From the NCBI GenBank assembly GCA_030430255.1, contig JAUIGD010000012.1:1-38996 (forward strand): a stretch of DNA of 38,996 nt. Direction: 5' to 3'. This document shows, one piece after another, positions 27,233 through 36,217 of this stretch. Position numbers and translations under genes: made by a program. This DNA comes from Verrucomicrobiia bacterium (GTDB taxonomy: Bacteria; Verrucomicrobiota; Verrucomicrobiia; Verrucomicrobiales; DEV007). The first letter of the stretch is position 1; each line of letters begins with the position of its first letter. The notes beneath the pieces were generated by a model. The model was not told the DNA's origin. It did no database searches and saw only the letters and a list, made by a program, of their open reading frames with translations.

Positions 27233-29536
27233 CTACGAATCGGCGGGGGCGGTCGGGGCGGCGGCGCTATCACCCCCGCCCGCCCCGGGCTGGGACTCGG
27301 GCTCGGGCTTCGGCTCCCCGCCGCCGTCGGGGCGATCCTCGATGACCGTCCCGAGTTGCTCCGCCTTCTCGCCCTCGGTCAGCTTCTGGATCCGCTCTTG
27401 GGCGCGTTGGATCTCGTAGAGCAAATTGACCGCCATCTGGTACGTTTCGTTGCGCACCATGTGGGTGAGGACTTCGTCCATGGCGGCGATCGCGCGCCGC
27501 TGGGCATCCATGGCGGTGGCGAAATCCTCCGCCCGGGCAACCGGGTCGCCCTCCCGGCGGGCGGCGTCGAGGGCGAGCGCGGCGCCGGCGAGCTCGACTT
27601 CGGCGACCCGCTTCAGAGGGGCGATGACCTTGGTGTTGAGCCGCTCTTTGAGGATGCCGTCCTCCTCCTCGAGGCGGTTGTTGACGATCTCCTGCACCAT
27701 GCCCTGCAGGCGCTCGATGATCGGCCGCAGGTTCGACGCCATCAGCTTCTGCTGCTTCTGGATGGCCACCAAGCGCTCGTCGGCGGACGGGTCGAGCTCC
27801 TCCATCTCGCGGGTCTCGGCATCGAGGGCGCCGACATCCGTGAGGAGGAGATCCTGCTTCTTCACGAGTTCCCCGAGGATCCCCCGCTGTTCTTTCTCGC
27901 GGCGGAGGAGGTCGGCGCGCAGTTCCGCGACGCCGACCACACGGAGGAGCAGCGGCGGCGATTCGCCGATGCCCGGCCCCGAGACCAGGTTGTTGTCCTC
28001 GGCGCGCACCGTCACGCTCAGGCGGGAGTTCACCGGCACGTCGAGCGGACCGATCTCGACCCCGCCCGCGATCTCCAGCTCGTTGCTCGAGACCTCAGTG
28101 ATGATGCCGTCCGTCGGCAGCTCGCCGCGGCGGGGCTCCTCCTCCTCGCTGGCGTCTTGCTTCCACTCATACAGGAGCGCCACCTTCTCCACCGCATAGT
28201 CGTCCGTGACCGAGCCGCGGAACGGCAGCCGCACCCCCGGCACGACCATGCCGCTCACGCCCTCCAGCGCCACCTGCACGCGGGGTTTCTTGTCCGGGGA
28301 GAGGCGGATCTTGAAGCGCACCGGCTCGCGCGGCCCGAGCCCGACCAGCCCCTCCTCGCCGGGCAAAGCCATCCTCTCGGTGTCCTCGATCGCGAGTTCG
28401 TACGTGCCCGCCTCGAGGGCGCCGGCATCGACCGCTCCGCGGAACCCGCCGTCCGCGATCTCGAGAGGGTATTCGCGATCGCCGAGCTTCAGCGCCGCAC
28501 GCGCAAGCGCTTTGTCCGTGCGGCCGGTGACCTCCAGGCGGGTGCCGCCGAGCAGATAATAGGGGCCGGCGCCGACCGGCAGTTCCCGCGAACCACCGCC
28601 GGTGTACTCGGGCGCCACCGCCATGAGCTTCAGTTCGGCGATGCGCGGCCGGTCGACGAGTTCGACCTTCAGCCACTCCGTCTCCGCCTCTCGGCTGCTG
28701 AGGCGGAACTCGACCGATTCCACCAAGTTCACCAGCTCGGCGACGAACTCCATGCCGTCGCCGCCGCGCACCATCGACTCGCGCCGGGTACCGGAGGCGG
28801 AGCGGACCTCCAACTCGACCTCGTCCGGTCCCGCCTCGAAGCCCGGCCCCGGGACGACCTTCGCCACCACCGGCCAATCGTCGCCGCGGGGGACGCGCAA
28901 TCTGCCCTCCTCCGCCCCGGCGATCTCGAGGAAGTACTTCTGCGGCCACTGCGAATCCCCGAGCAGCACGTTGCGGTCGAACCAGGTTTGCGCCGGCTTG
29001 AAAAACGCCAGCGAGACGGCGCCCAGTGCCGAGAACAGCCCGAGGAACACCAACAGGACGGCGTTGAAGCGCAGCCGCCCGAACCGCAGGACCTTGGTCA
29101 GGTCTACCGCGCGGCCGGCTTCGGCTCCGCGCTCGATCGTCTGGTGCACCATCCCGCGTGAGACGTTGGGGTCGGAATCGAGGTCCATCCGCGCGAGCTC
29201 CAGGGCGGAGATCAGGCGCTCGTCGAGCCCCCCTTCGCGCTGCTCGGCCTGCAGCAGCAGGGCGTCGTCGCTCAAGCGCGAGAACAGCGGGCGCAGCAGC
29301 CAGCGCCAGAGCGCGTAGAGCACCGCCGCCGCCCCGAGCACCAGCATGATCGTCCGCTGCGGCTTGTCCATCCGGAAGTTGCGGTCCACGAGGTAGCTGA
29401 TCGCGACGAAGCCGAACAGGAACAACAGAGCCTTGTTGACGCCGTCGATGAGGAAGAAGCGGATGACGGCGCGACGCATCGAGGCGATCACCCGGGCGAG
29501 TGAGCGCGGCAAGCTTTGGCGGTCCTTTGAGGGCAT
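27233..29536 (-). CDS. DUF4175-like membrane protein with two N-terminal TM helices and long coiled coil
   Basis: 767 aa; FFLIDGVNKALLFLFGFVAISYLVD and TIMLVLGAAAVLYALWRWLLRPLF TM segments; DDALLLQAEQREGGLDERLISALELA. Confidence 0.85.
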   Translation of the reverse strand: MPSKDRQSLPRSLARVIASMRRAVIRFFLIDGVNKALLFLFGFVAISYLVDRNFRMDKPQRTIMLVLGAAAVLYALWRWLLRPLFSRLSDDALLLQAEQREGGLDERLISALELARMDLDSDPNVSRGMVHQTIERGAEAGRAVDLTKVLRFGRLRFNAVLLVFLGLFSALGAVSLAFFKPAQTWFDRNVLLGDSQWPQKYFLEIAGAEEGRLRVPRGDDWPVVAKVVPGPGFEAGPDEVELEVRSASGTRRESMVRGGDGMEFVAELVNLVESVEFRLSSREAETEWLKVELVDRPRIAELKLMAVAPEYTGGGSRELPVGAGPYYLLGGTRLEVTGRTDKALARAALKLGDREYPLEIADGGFRGAVDAGALEAGTYELAIEDTERMALPGEEGLVGLGPREPVRFKIRLSPDKKPRVQVALEGVSGMVVPGVRLPFRGSVTDDYAVEKVALLYEWKQDASEEEEPRRGELPTDGIITEVSSNELEIAGGVEIGPLDVPVNSRLSVTVRAEDNNLVSGPGIGESPPLLLRVVGVAELRADLLRREKEQRGILGELVKKQDLLLTDVGALDAETREMEELDPSADERLVAIQKQQKLMASNLRPIIERLQGMVQEIVNNRLEEEDGILKERLNTKVIAPLKRVAEVELAGAALALDAARREGDPVARAEDFATAMDAQRRAIAAMDEVLTHMVRNETYQMAVNLLYEIQRAQERIQKLTEGEKAEQLGTVIEDRPDGGGEPKPEPESQPGAGGGDSAAAPTAPADS

Positions 29537-29554
29537 GGGAAGCAGCTAGTGGTC

Positions 29555-32194
29555 TTACAGCAGTTTGAAGCGCTTGCGCAGCGCCCACTCGAGCGTGAGC
29601 AGCCCGACCAGCAACAGCAGCGCGATCCGGTTGTCCCAGACGTGGAACGGTTTGCTCTCGTCGGTGAAGCGCGTGACGCGGTCGGGCAGGGCGGCGACCA
29701 GGCCGCCGAGCGCCGCCGCCGGGTCGAAGTACTGGCCGCCCGAATCGGCCGCCAGCGTCTGCAGCCGGCCGCTGTCGAGCCAGGCCTGTTGCACCTCTTT
29801 GAGCGGCAGGGTCACGGAGAAGTTCGTGTCCAGCTCGACGGTCTCCGCACCCTCCCCCGCGAGCGCGATCGAGACGCGGTGGGGGCCCTGCTGCACGGCG
29901 GCGAACAGCGCCTCGTAGGTGCCAGGCTGGCCGTCGACGGGGCGGAAATCGATCTCGGACTCTCCGCCGCCCGGCAGCTGGATCGTCGCGGTGATGTTCT
30001 CCTCTGCGAGCGGCGAGAAATCCTGAGCTTTGAGGCGTGCGCTGAGCCGAACCCGGTCGCCGATCTGGTAGCGGAAGCGCTCTGCCTCCACCACCCCGCG
30101 GCGCTTGCCGGCCAGCGAACGCCCCTCCACGAGGTATCGCGTCGTCTGGATCCAGAAGCGCTTGAAGAACTCGCCGTCCAGCCCCTTCGTCCGCCAGCGC
30201 CAGGTGCCGTCGAACCCGAGGTAGGCGGTCCGGCCACTGCCGAACTGGCCTGAGACGAGCAGCGGGCGGGCGACGTCGTTGCGCATGAGGTTCGGGTCGG
30301 AGTGTTCGATGAGCACCCGGGCTGCGGGCTTGGGCGCCATGGCGGGGAAGCTCCAGTAAGTCCCGGGCAGCTTCTTCCACTGTTCCGAAGTCTGTGCGGC
30401 GTCGTTGAAGAAGCGCATGATCGGCTGGTCGACGTTCGCGCGGACGATGCGCAGCGGCCATTCGCGGTTGTTGGTGGAGAGGAGGCTGTCGACCTCCATA
30501 CCTCCGACGTCGCCGAGCATCACGGGCAACAGATCGGTGATGCCCGAGGTGCGCGCGCCGTTGAGGAAGCCACCGGCGAACACCGGCCCGGGCATGTAGA
30601 GGATGCCCCCGGAGTGCTCCCGGACGAACTGCTTCAGCAGGTCGATCATCGCCTCGTCGAACTCGATCGGGTCCGGGTCGAGCAGCAGCACGACGTCGTA
30701 TTCGAACAGCGCCTCGCGGGTCGAGGGCAGGGCCTCGATCGGCGTGTTGCCCTGCTGCTGGCGACCGGGGTCGAGGCTCTGCAGCCAGCAGGACAGGTCG
30801 ATCATCTTCTCGCGCATCAGCAACCGGGTGAGCGCGCGGTACTCCCAGCTCGGGCCACCAGACACCATCAGCACCCGCGCGTTGTCGTCGAGCACCTGCA
30901 CCAGCGCCGGCGCCGCCGGCTGGTTGTCGTCGGTGTTGGACTCGTCGTCGAGCAGCGCGGCCCGGACGGTGTATTGCTTGGCGCCCGGCTCTTTCGGCGT
31001 GTGGCTGAAATCGATCCGCAGCTGCCCCCCCTCGGCGGGCAGGTCGACGTCGCGGGACTCGAGGACGATCTCGGAGCCGGCTTCCGCGCCCGGGCCGCCC
31101 GCTCCCGAGGGGGCTTCGGCCGGCAGCTCGACCAGCTCGACGCGGACCGTCTCGCCGCCGTAGCCTTCGGAACGCAAGACCGCCTGGATCTGGAACGGGT
31201 CGTTGTTCCAAACCTGTGGGTCGGCGTAGAGGTTGGCGACGCTCAGGTTGCGCGGGCGGTCCGGGTCGCCGAGTCCGACGAAGAACACCGGCACCGAGCG
31301 GGTGCGCGCCTCGTCGACCGCGGACTCCAGGTCGGAGGAAGAGTTGTGCTGACCGTCGGTGAGGACGACGATGGAAGAGGTCTGTTTCTCGGCAAGCGCC
31401 TCGCGGATCGCGCGGGCGATGTCGGTCCCCGTCCCGTGGGCCACCAGCGGCGGCAGGGAAGCCCCTCCCCCGCCGGGGGCGGGTTCCGCGGCGGGCGCCC
31501 CCTCCCCGGCGGCTGCGGCTGCGGCTGCGGCATCGACCGCGACCGCGGGCGCGCCACCGTCCGCCACCCCCTCACCGGCGGGTGCGGGTGCGGGCGGGTC
31601 CGACGCGGAAGGGAGGCCCCCATCATCGTCGCCACCGGGTGCGCGGCTCGGCGAGTCGGCCTCGGCGACGCGGTCGGAAAAATCGAGTACCCTCAGCCGC
31701 CCCTTCTCCTCCAGCCCCCCGAGGAGGCCGCTGCCCCGCGCCGCGAAGAGCGCCTCCAGGACGTCCACCCGCGTCGGGCGCTCCTCGCGCACCCGCTCCA
31801 CCGTGCTGCCCAAGACGGTCGCCGCCGACCGCGCCGCGGCGTCGTCCTCGTAGCGGTCTTCGGTGTTCATCGACTCCGAGGCATCGCGGAGCAGCGCCAC
31901 CACCGGGCGCACGACGTTGGACTCGGTGTAGGTGATCGACGGTTCGAGGAAGATGACCAACAGGATCAGGCCGACCAGCAGTCGCAGGAGCGCGAGCCCA
32001 TGTTTCGCAGCCGGCGGGCAGGAGGCGTTCTCCCGGCGGTAGATCCTGAAGGTGAACCACACGATCGCCAGCAGCACGGCGATGAAGACGAACACGCCCC
32101 ACGATTGCGGGAGGTTCGCGAACCGGAACGAGACCTCCGCGTCCTCGGGGATCTTCTCCCGGTCAAAGCCGAGCCATTGGAGCCAAGTGTTCAA
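29555..32194 (-). CDS. vWA-domain membrane protein with glutamine-amidotransferase-like region
   Basis: 879 aa; N-terminal TM segments; MIDAS-like VVALLRDASESM and IVVLTDGQHNSSSDLESAVDEARTRSVPVFFVGLGD; later RVLMVSGGPSWEYRALTRLL. Confidence 0.88.
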   Translation of the reverse strand: MNTWLQWLGFDREKIPEDAEVSFRFANLPQSWGVFVFIAVLLAIVWFTFRIYRRENASCPPAAKHGLALLRLLVGLILLVIFLEPSITYTESNVVRPVVALLRDASESMNTEDRYEDDAAARSAATVLGSTVERVREERPTRVDVLEALFAARGSGLLGGLEEKGRLRVLDFSDRVAEADSPSRAPGGDDDGGLPSASDPPAPAPAGEGVADGGAPAVAVDAAAAAAAAGEGAPAAEPAPGGGGASLPPLVAHGTGTDIARAIREALAEKQTSSIVVLTDGQHNSSSDLESAVDEARTRSVPVFFVGLGDPDRPRNLSVANLYADPQVWNNDPFQIQAVLRSEGYGGETVRVELVELPAEAPSGAGGPGAEAGSEIVLESRDVDLPAEGGQLRIDFSHTPKEPGAKQYTVRAALLDDESNTDDNQPAAPALVQVLDDNARVLMVSGGPSWEYRALTRLLMREKMIDLSCWLQSLDPGRQQQGNTPIEALPSTREALFEYDVVLLLDPDPIEFDEAMIDLLKQFVREHSGGILYMPGPVFAGGFLNGARTSGITDLLPVMLGDVGGMEVDSLLSTNNREWPLRIVRANVDQPIMRFFNDAAQTSEQWKKLPGTYWSFPAMAPKPAARVLIEHSDPNLMRNDVARPLLVSGQFGSGRTAYLGFDGTWRWRTKGLDGEFFKRFWIQTTRYLVEGRSLAGKRRGVVEAERFRYQIGDRVRLSARLKAQDFSPLAEENITATIQLPGGGESEIDFRPVDGQPGTYEALFAAVQQGPHRVSIALAGEGAETVELDTNFSVTLPLKEVQQAWLDSGRLQTLAADSGGQYFDPAAALGGLVAALPDRVTRFTDESKPFHVWDNRIALLLLVGLLTLEWALRKRFKLL

Positions 32195-32231
32195 AATCGG
32201 TGGGCGCTAGTCGTTGGGGAGGGTTGGCCGT

Positions 32232-33326
32232 TCAGCGGGCGAAGACGGGCAACATGTCATTGGGCATCTGCAGGATGATGCAGGCCATCGCGGTGGCGTA
32301 TTCCGAGCCGTAGGAGTCCGACCAGGACCCGTCGCCGTTCTGCGAGCTGAGGAGTTTGTCGCGGATGCTCGGGTACCAGTCGTTCCACCAGTTCCCGCCC
32401 GCGTGCCACATCGCCTGCACCGCATAGTAGTGGCCGTAGAAGTAGTAGTGGCGCTCGGCGGAGTCCTTGCGCCGCTTCAGGTAGGCCAGCCCCTTCTCGA
32501 TCTGCGGGCCGTCGTAGATCCCGGCGCTGAACAGCGACACGCAACCCGCGGCGGTGAGGGCGAAGGTGGTGTGCCCGCCGCCCAGCGTGTAGCGGAAACT
32601 GCCGTCGGCCGTCTGGCTCTTCTTCACATACTCGATGCACTTCTCGCGGGCGGCGTCGGGGACGTTGATGCCGGCATCGCGCGCGGCGCGCAGCGCCATG
32701 ATCTGGCACACGGTCACCGACAGGTCGGCGTCGCTCTTGACCGGCTGGTAGCGCCACCCCCCTTGGTCGTTCTGCGCGGCCAGCGTGCAGCGGACCGCCG
32801 CCCGGAGCTTGTCGCCGATCAGCTTCTTCCGCGACATGCCGTAGGCTTGGGAGAGGCAGAGGGTCGCGAAGCCGTGCCCGTACATGTTGCCCACCGCCGC
32901 CGCCATGTTGCGGGCGATGTAGCCGGTCGGCCCGGTCATGCGAGCGAGGAAATCGGCGGCCAGCTCGACGTTTTTCCCGAATCGCCCGACGCCCGGTGTG
33001 CTGCCCTCGCTCATGAAGGCGAGGCCGCCGAGGGCGCAGATCCCGACGCTCCCGGCGTAGCCCCCCGTCCCGAAGGCGCCGCGGTTCGAGCCGCGGCTGA
33101 TCTGCCGGCCGGCGAGGTGGCGCAGCCCTTTCTCGATCGCTGCGTGGGTCGAGGCCGTCATCAGCTCGTCGGCGGTCTTCTCTTTGACCTTGTTGTCGCC
33201 GTCGGCGGCGACCGCCGAGGGGAGCGCCGCGGAGGCGATGCCCGCCCCGGTGGCCGAGCGGAGGAACGCCCGCCGGCCCGAGCCCATGGAGTTTCGGTGT
33301 TTCATCGTTGAGTTCGTTCGGTTCAT
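32232..33326 (-). CDS. Prenyltransferase/squalene-oxidase repeat (alpha/alpha toroid) protein, Tat signal
   Basis: 364 aa; GSGRRAFLRSATGAGIASAALP; repeats such as AAQNDQGGWRYQP, KSQTADGSFRYTLGGGHTTFALTAAGCVSLF, SSQNGDGSWSDSYGSEYATAMACIIL. Confidence 0.92.
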   Translation of the reverse strand: MNRTNSTMKHRNSMGSGRRAFLRSATGAGIASAALPSAVAADGDNKVKEKTADELMTASTHAAIEKGLRHLAGRQISRGSNRGAFGTGGYAGSVGICALGGLAFMSEGSTPGVGRFGKNVELAADFLARMTGPTGYIARNMAAAVGNMYGHGFATLCLSQAYGMSRKKLIGDKLRAAVRCTLAAQNDQGGWRYQPVKSDADLSVTVCQIMALRAARDAGINVPDAAREKCIEYVKKSQTADGSFRYTLGGGHTTFALTAAGCVSLFSAGIYDGPQIEKGLAYLKRRKDSAERHYYFYGHYYAVQAMWHAGGNWWNDWYPSIRDKLLSSQNGDGSWSDSYGSEYATAMACIILQMPNDMLPVFAR

Positions 33327-36181
33327 GGCGCCACCTCCACCTCTTCCTCCGCGGTCTGGTACAGCCCGAACCGTACCAACAGCGCATCGTACTGACGCGT
33401 CCGCTCATCGAAGCGCTCGGAGAGCTCGAGCAGTTTTTCGGGGTCGTCGGCCGAACCCAGCAGGGCCGACATCTCCTCCCCCATCGCCGCTTCGGCGTCC
33501 CGCAGACGGCGCTTGTTCGCCTCGACCACCTCGGCGGTCGGGCCGGGCTGTTCCTCCAGCGCGGCGTGCACGGCACCGAGCGCGACGATCAGCGCCTCAT
33601 AGTCGTCCGCGTCACCGCCGGCGGCCGCAGCGACGGCGTCGGGGTAGCCCTCCAACACCTCGATCATCGCCGCCGCGATCCCGTCCATGTCTCCCAATCC
33701 GGAGCCACCGGCAGCGGCCTGATCCTCTTGCGCAGCGCGCCGGCGCTCTTGCTCGCCCGGGGTCAGGGTCGTGATCGAATACACCCGGCGCATGCCGATC
33801 CCGTAAAGTTGGCTGCCGTCGGAGTAGAGGTTCCCTACCGGTTGGTCCGCCTCCAGTTCGACCTGATGGCTCGCCACCAGTTCCCCTTCGAAGTCCAGTT
33901 GCACGACCCCGTCGCGGCCGGAGGTCGCGAACACGCCGGCATCGGTCAGAGCGGCGCGGCCGAAGCCGGGTTCGAAGGTCTTCTCCCAGAGCAGCCTGCC
34001 GCCGGAGGCGCGGTAGCAGCGCACCACGCCGCGACCGGCGACATAGAAATTGCCTCCGCGCACGCCCAGGGCGTGGGTGGCGGCGGTCGACTCGCCACCC
34101 GGGCGGCGCGCGCTCTCCCACAGCAGCTCGCCCGAGCGCCGGTCGAAGCCGACCACATGATCGAAATCGACCGGGGTCGCGATCACCGTGTTGCCGGCGG
34201 GGATCACCATCTCCTCCGCCCAGCCATCGAAGCCGCTCAACGAGGCCATGCCGGGCATCATCCTCCCGAAGCGCTGCATCTGCTGGCGCGCGGCCGGGTC
34301 GTCGGAGGTCGAGCGAGGATAGCGCACCGCCCAGTTCATCGCCCCCGAGATCGCATCGACCGAGAACACCATCCCGGCCCCCGTCCCGACGTAGGCTTCG
34401 CCGCCGGAGACCGCGATCATGATCGCCGACCCGGGCAGCACGCTCGCGGGCTCATCGGCGAGGAAGGTCTTCCAGAGGGTGGCGCCGCCCTCCGGCTCGA
34501 GGGCGGCGAGATACATCCCGCGATCCTCGAGCACCGGCACCAGGACCAGTCCCGCGTACGGCACCGGCGGACCGGCGAAGCAGGAGCGCTTCGGCACTTC
34601 CGCATCGGGCTCCGAAGCCGTCCGCACCCAGAGCACCTTGCCGTTGCGCGCATGGTAGGCCGCCAGCCGGTTCTCGCGGAAGCGGGTCGCCAGCACGCCG
34701 CCGCCACCGCGGTTGAAACGCATCATCTGCAGCTGCTGTTGATCGGGGGCCGCGGCCTCGTTCGCCTCCTGGGTCAAAAAGTCGAGCGGCTTGCCCTTGC
34801 CCTGCAGCACCAGCACTTTGTCGCGCACGACGCACATCGACTGGTGGATCTGGTCGCCGAAGTTTTGTAGTTCCAGCGGGTCGTTGGGCATGCTGTCGCC
34901 GCTGCCCCCGTTGCGCCCGTACTGGGCGGCCATCGCGTAGACCGGCGGGAACGGGTAGGCGTTCTCGAACCCCCACCAGCGCACCGCGCCGGTCGCGGCG
35001 TCGGCGCAGACCAGCGCCCCGTGGTTCTTGAAGTAGATCCGCCCGCCGTGGAAAAGCGCCTTGCCCGCCGGGAACCAGCCGTTCGCCGTCCAGTCTTCGA
35101 GCATCGTCTTCGGCGTCGCCGGCTTCTTGTTGTCGTTGCCGTTGGGGACATTGAGCCCGACCCCGAACGGGTTGTCGACCGCGTTCAGCGCCTGTTCGGT
35201 CGCGTCCTCCTTGGGGAACTCCGGAAACCCATCCGGCACGACCAGTTCGGTCGGCTGTCCCCAGCCTTCGGCGACAGCGCCCTCCTTCACCGCCGCCGGC
35301 GCCGGCATCACCCCGGTGCGCTCCGGCCGCCCCATCGCCATCGGCCAGAGTTCGCCCGCCCTGCTGTCTTCGCTCAGGTCGGCACCGGCCACCGCCGCCG
35401 CGTCCGCCTCGACGAGATCGAGGACAGAATCCGGCACCGAGGGGGTCACCCGGGTCCGCAGGTCGGCGATGATCGCCTGCGCGCGGTTCGGGTCGCCGAC
35501 CCTCGCGTTGAGCGCCGCCAGGCGCAGCAACACGACGTCGCGCTCGACGTTCGACTCTGGATACTCGTCGAGCACCTTCTCCAGCAGGCGGATCGCGGGC
35601 AGGAACTCGTAGCGGTCGAGCTTCAGGCAGGCCAGTTCGAACGCGGCGTCGTCGCCGAGCGAGCTGAGGAAGAAGCGGCGCACGACTTCGGCCAGCGCCG
35701 CCTCGCGCCCGTCGCTGCCGGGCGAGGCCAAGATGCGCTTCGCTTCGCCATCGGCCTCGATCCGGTAACCGTCCAGCCCCTCCTCCGGCAGTTCGGCCAG
35801 CGTGCTCTCGATGTCACCGGTGACCGAGCGGTAGCGCTGGTACTCGTTCTCCAACGTCTCGAAGCGCCACTCGTCGCGGGTGAACACGAGGTCGTTGCTG
35901 CCGTCGATCACTTTTTGCCAGAGCGTGCTGGCGAGGTCGTAGCGCCCCTGCTTGGCGAACTCCTCCGCCCGGGCCAGGAGGTCGGTGGCATCGGTATCGA
36001 CCTTCAGACCGGCGGTCTCCTGGCCGAAGGAGTCGCCCCCCTCGTCCTCCTCGTCCATCAGCAGTTCGAACTGTGCGCCACCGGCACCGGCGCCGAGCAG
36101 CGTCGCGGCGACGATGCGCCCCAGCAGCCCTCGGGGGCGGAGTTTCCCCGACTGGGCATCGCTTGGGTCTGTGGGTTTCAT
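33323..36181 (-). CDS. PQQ-like/BamB-type beta-propeller protein with N-terminal TPR-like region
   Basis: 952 aa; GALVCADAATGAVRWWGFENAYPFPP, NGKVLWVRTASEPDAEV, VYSVDAISGAMNW-type blades, VVGFDRRSGELLWESARRPGG. Confidence 0.9.
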   Translation of the reverse strand: MKPTDPSDAQSGKLRPRGLLGRIVAATLLGAGAGGAQFELLMDEEDEGGDSFGQETAGLKVDTDATDLLARAEEFAKQGRYDLASTLWQKVIDGSNDLVFTRDEWRFETLENEYQRYRSVTGDIESTLAELPEEGLDGYRIEADGEAKRILASPGSDGREAALAEVVRRFFLSSLGDDAAFELACLKLDRYEFLPAIRLLEKVLDEYPESNVERDVVLLRLAALNARVGDPNRAQAIIADLRTRVTPSVPDSVLDLVEADAAAVAGADLSEDSRAGELWPMAMGRPERTGVMPAPAAVKEGAVAEGWGQPTELVVPDGFPEFPKEDATEQALNAVDNPFGVGLNVPNGNDNKKPATPKTMLEDWTANGWFPAGKALFHGGRIYFKNHGALVCADAATGAVRWWGFENAYPFPPVYAMAAQYGRNGGSGDSMPNDPLELQNFGDQIHQSMCVVRDKVLVLQGKGKPLDFLTQEANEAAAPDQQQLQMMRFNRGGGGVLATRFRENRLAAYHARNGKVLWVRTASEPDAEVPKRSCFAGPPVPYAGLVLVPVLEDRGMYLAALEPEGGATLWKTFLADEPASVLPGSAIMIAVSGGEAYVGTGAGMVFSVDAISGAMNWAVRYPRSTSDDPAARQQMQRFGRMMPGMASLSGFDGWAEEMVIPAGNTVIATPVDFDHVVGFDRRSGELLWESARRPGGESTAATHALGVRGGNFYVAGRGVVRCYRASGGRLLWEKTFEPGFGRAALTDAGVFATSGRDGVVQLDFEGELVASHQVELEADQPVGNLYSDGSQLYGIGMRRVYSITTLTPGEQERRRAAQEDQAAAGGSGLGDMDGIAAAMIEVLEGYPDAVAAAAGGDADDYEALIVALGAVHAALEEQPGPTAEVVEANKRRLRDAEAAMGEEMSALLGSADDPEKLLELSERFDERTRQYDALLVRFGLYQTAEEEVEVAP

Positions 36182-36217
36182 GGGTTCTCCTTGGTCTGGT
36201 TCTGTGGCGGCCTCCCC

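Noticed and set aside
28167-31211. 1014-aa - strand ORF overlapping the vWA and DUF4175-like genes
   Set aside because: Arg/Pro/Gly-rich alternate-frame translation; two well-supported genes use another frame
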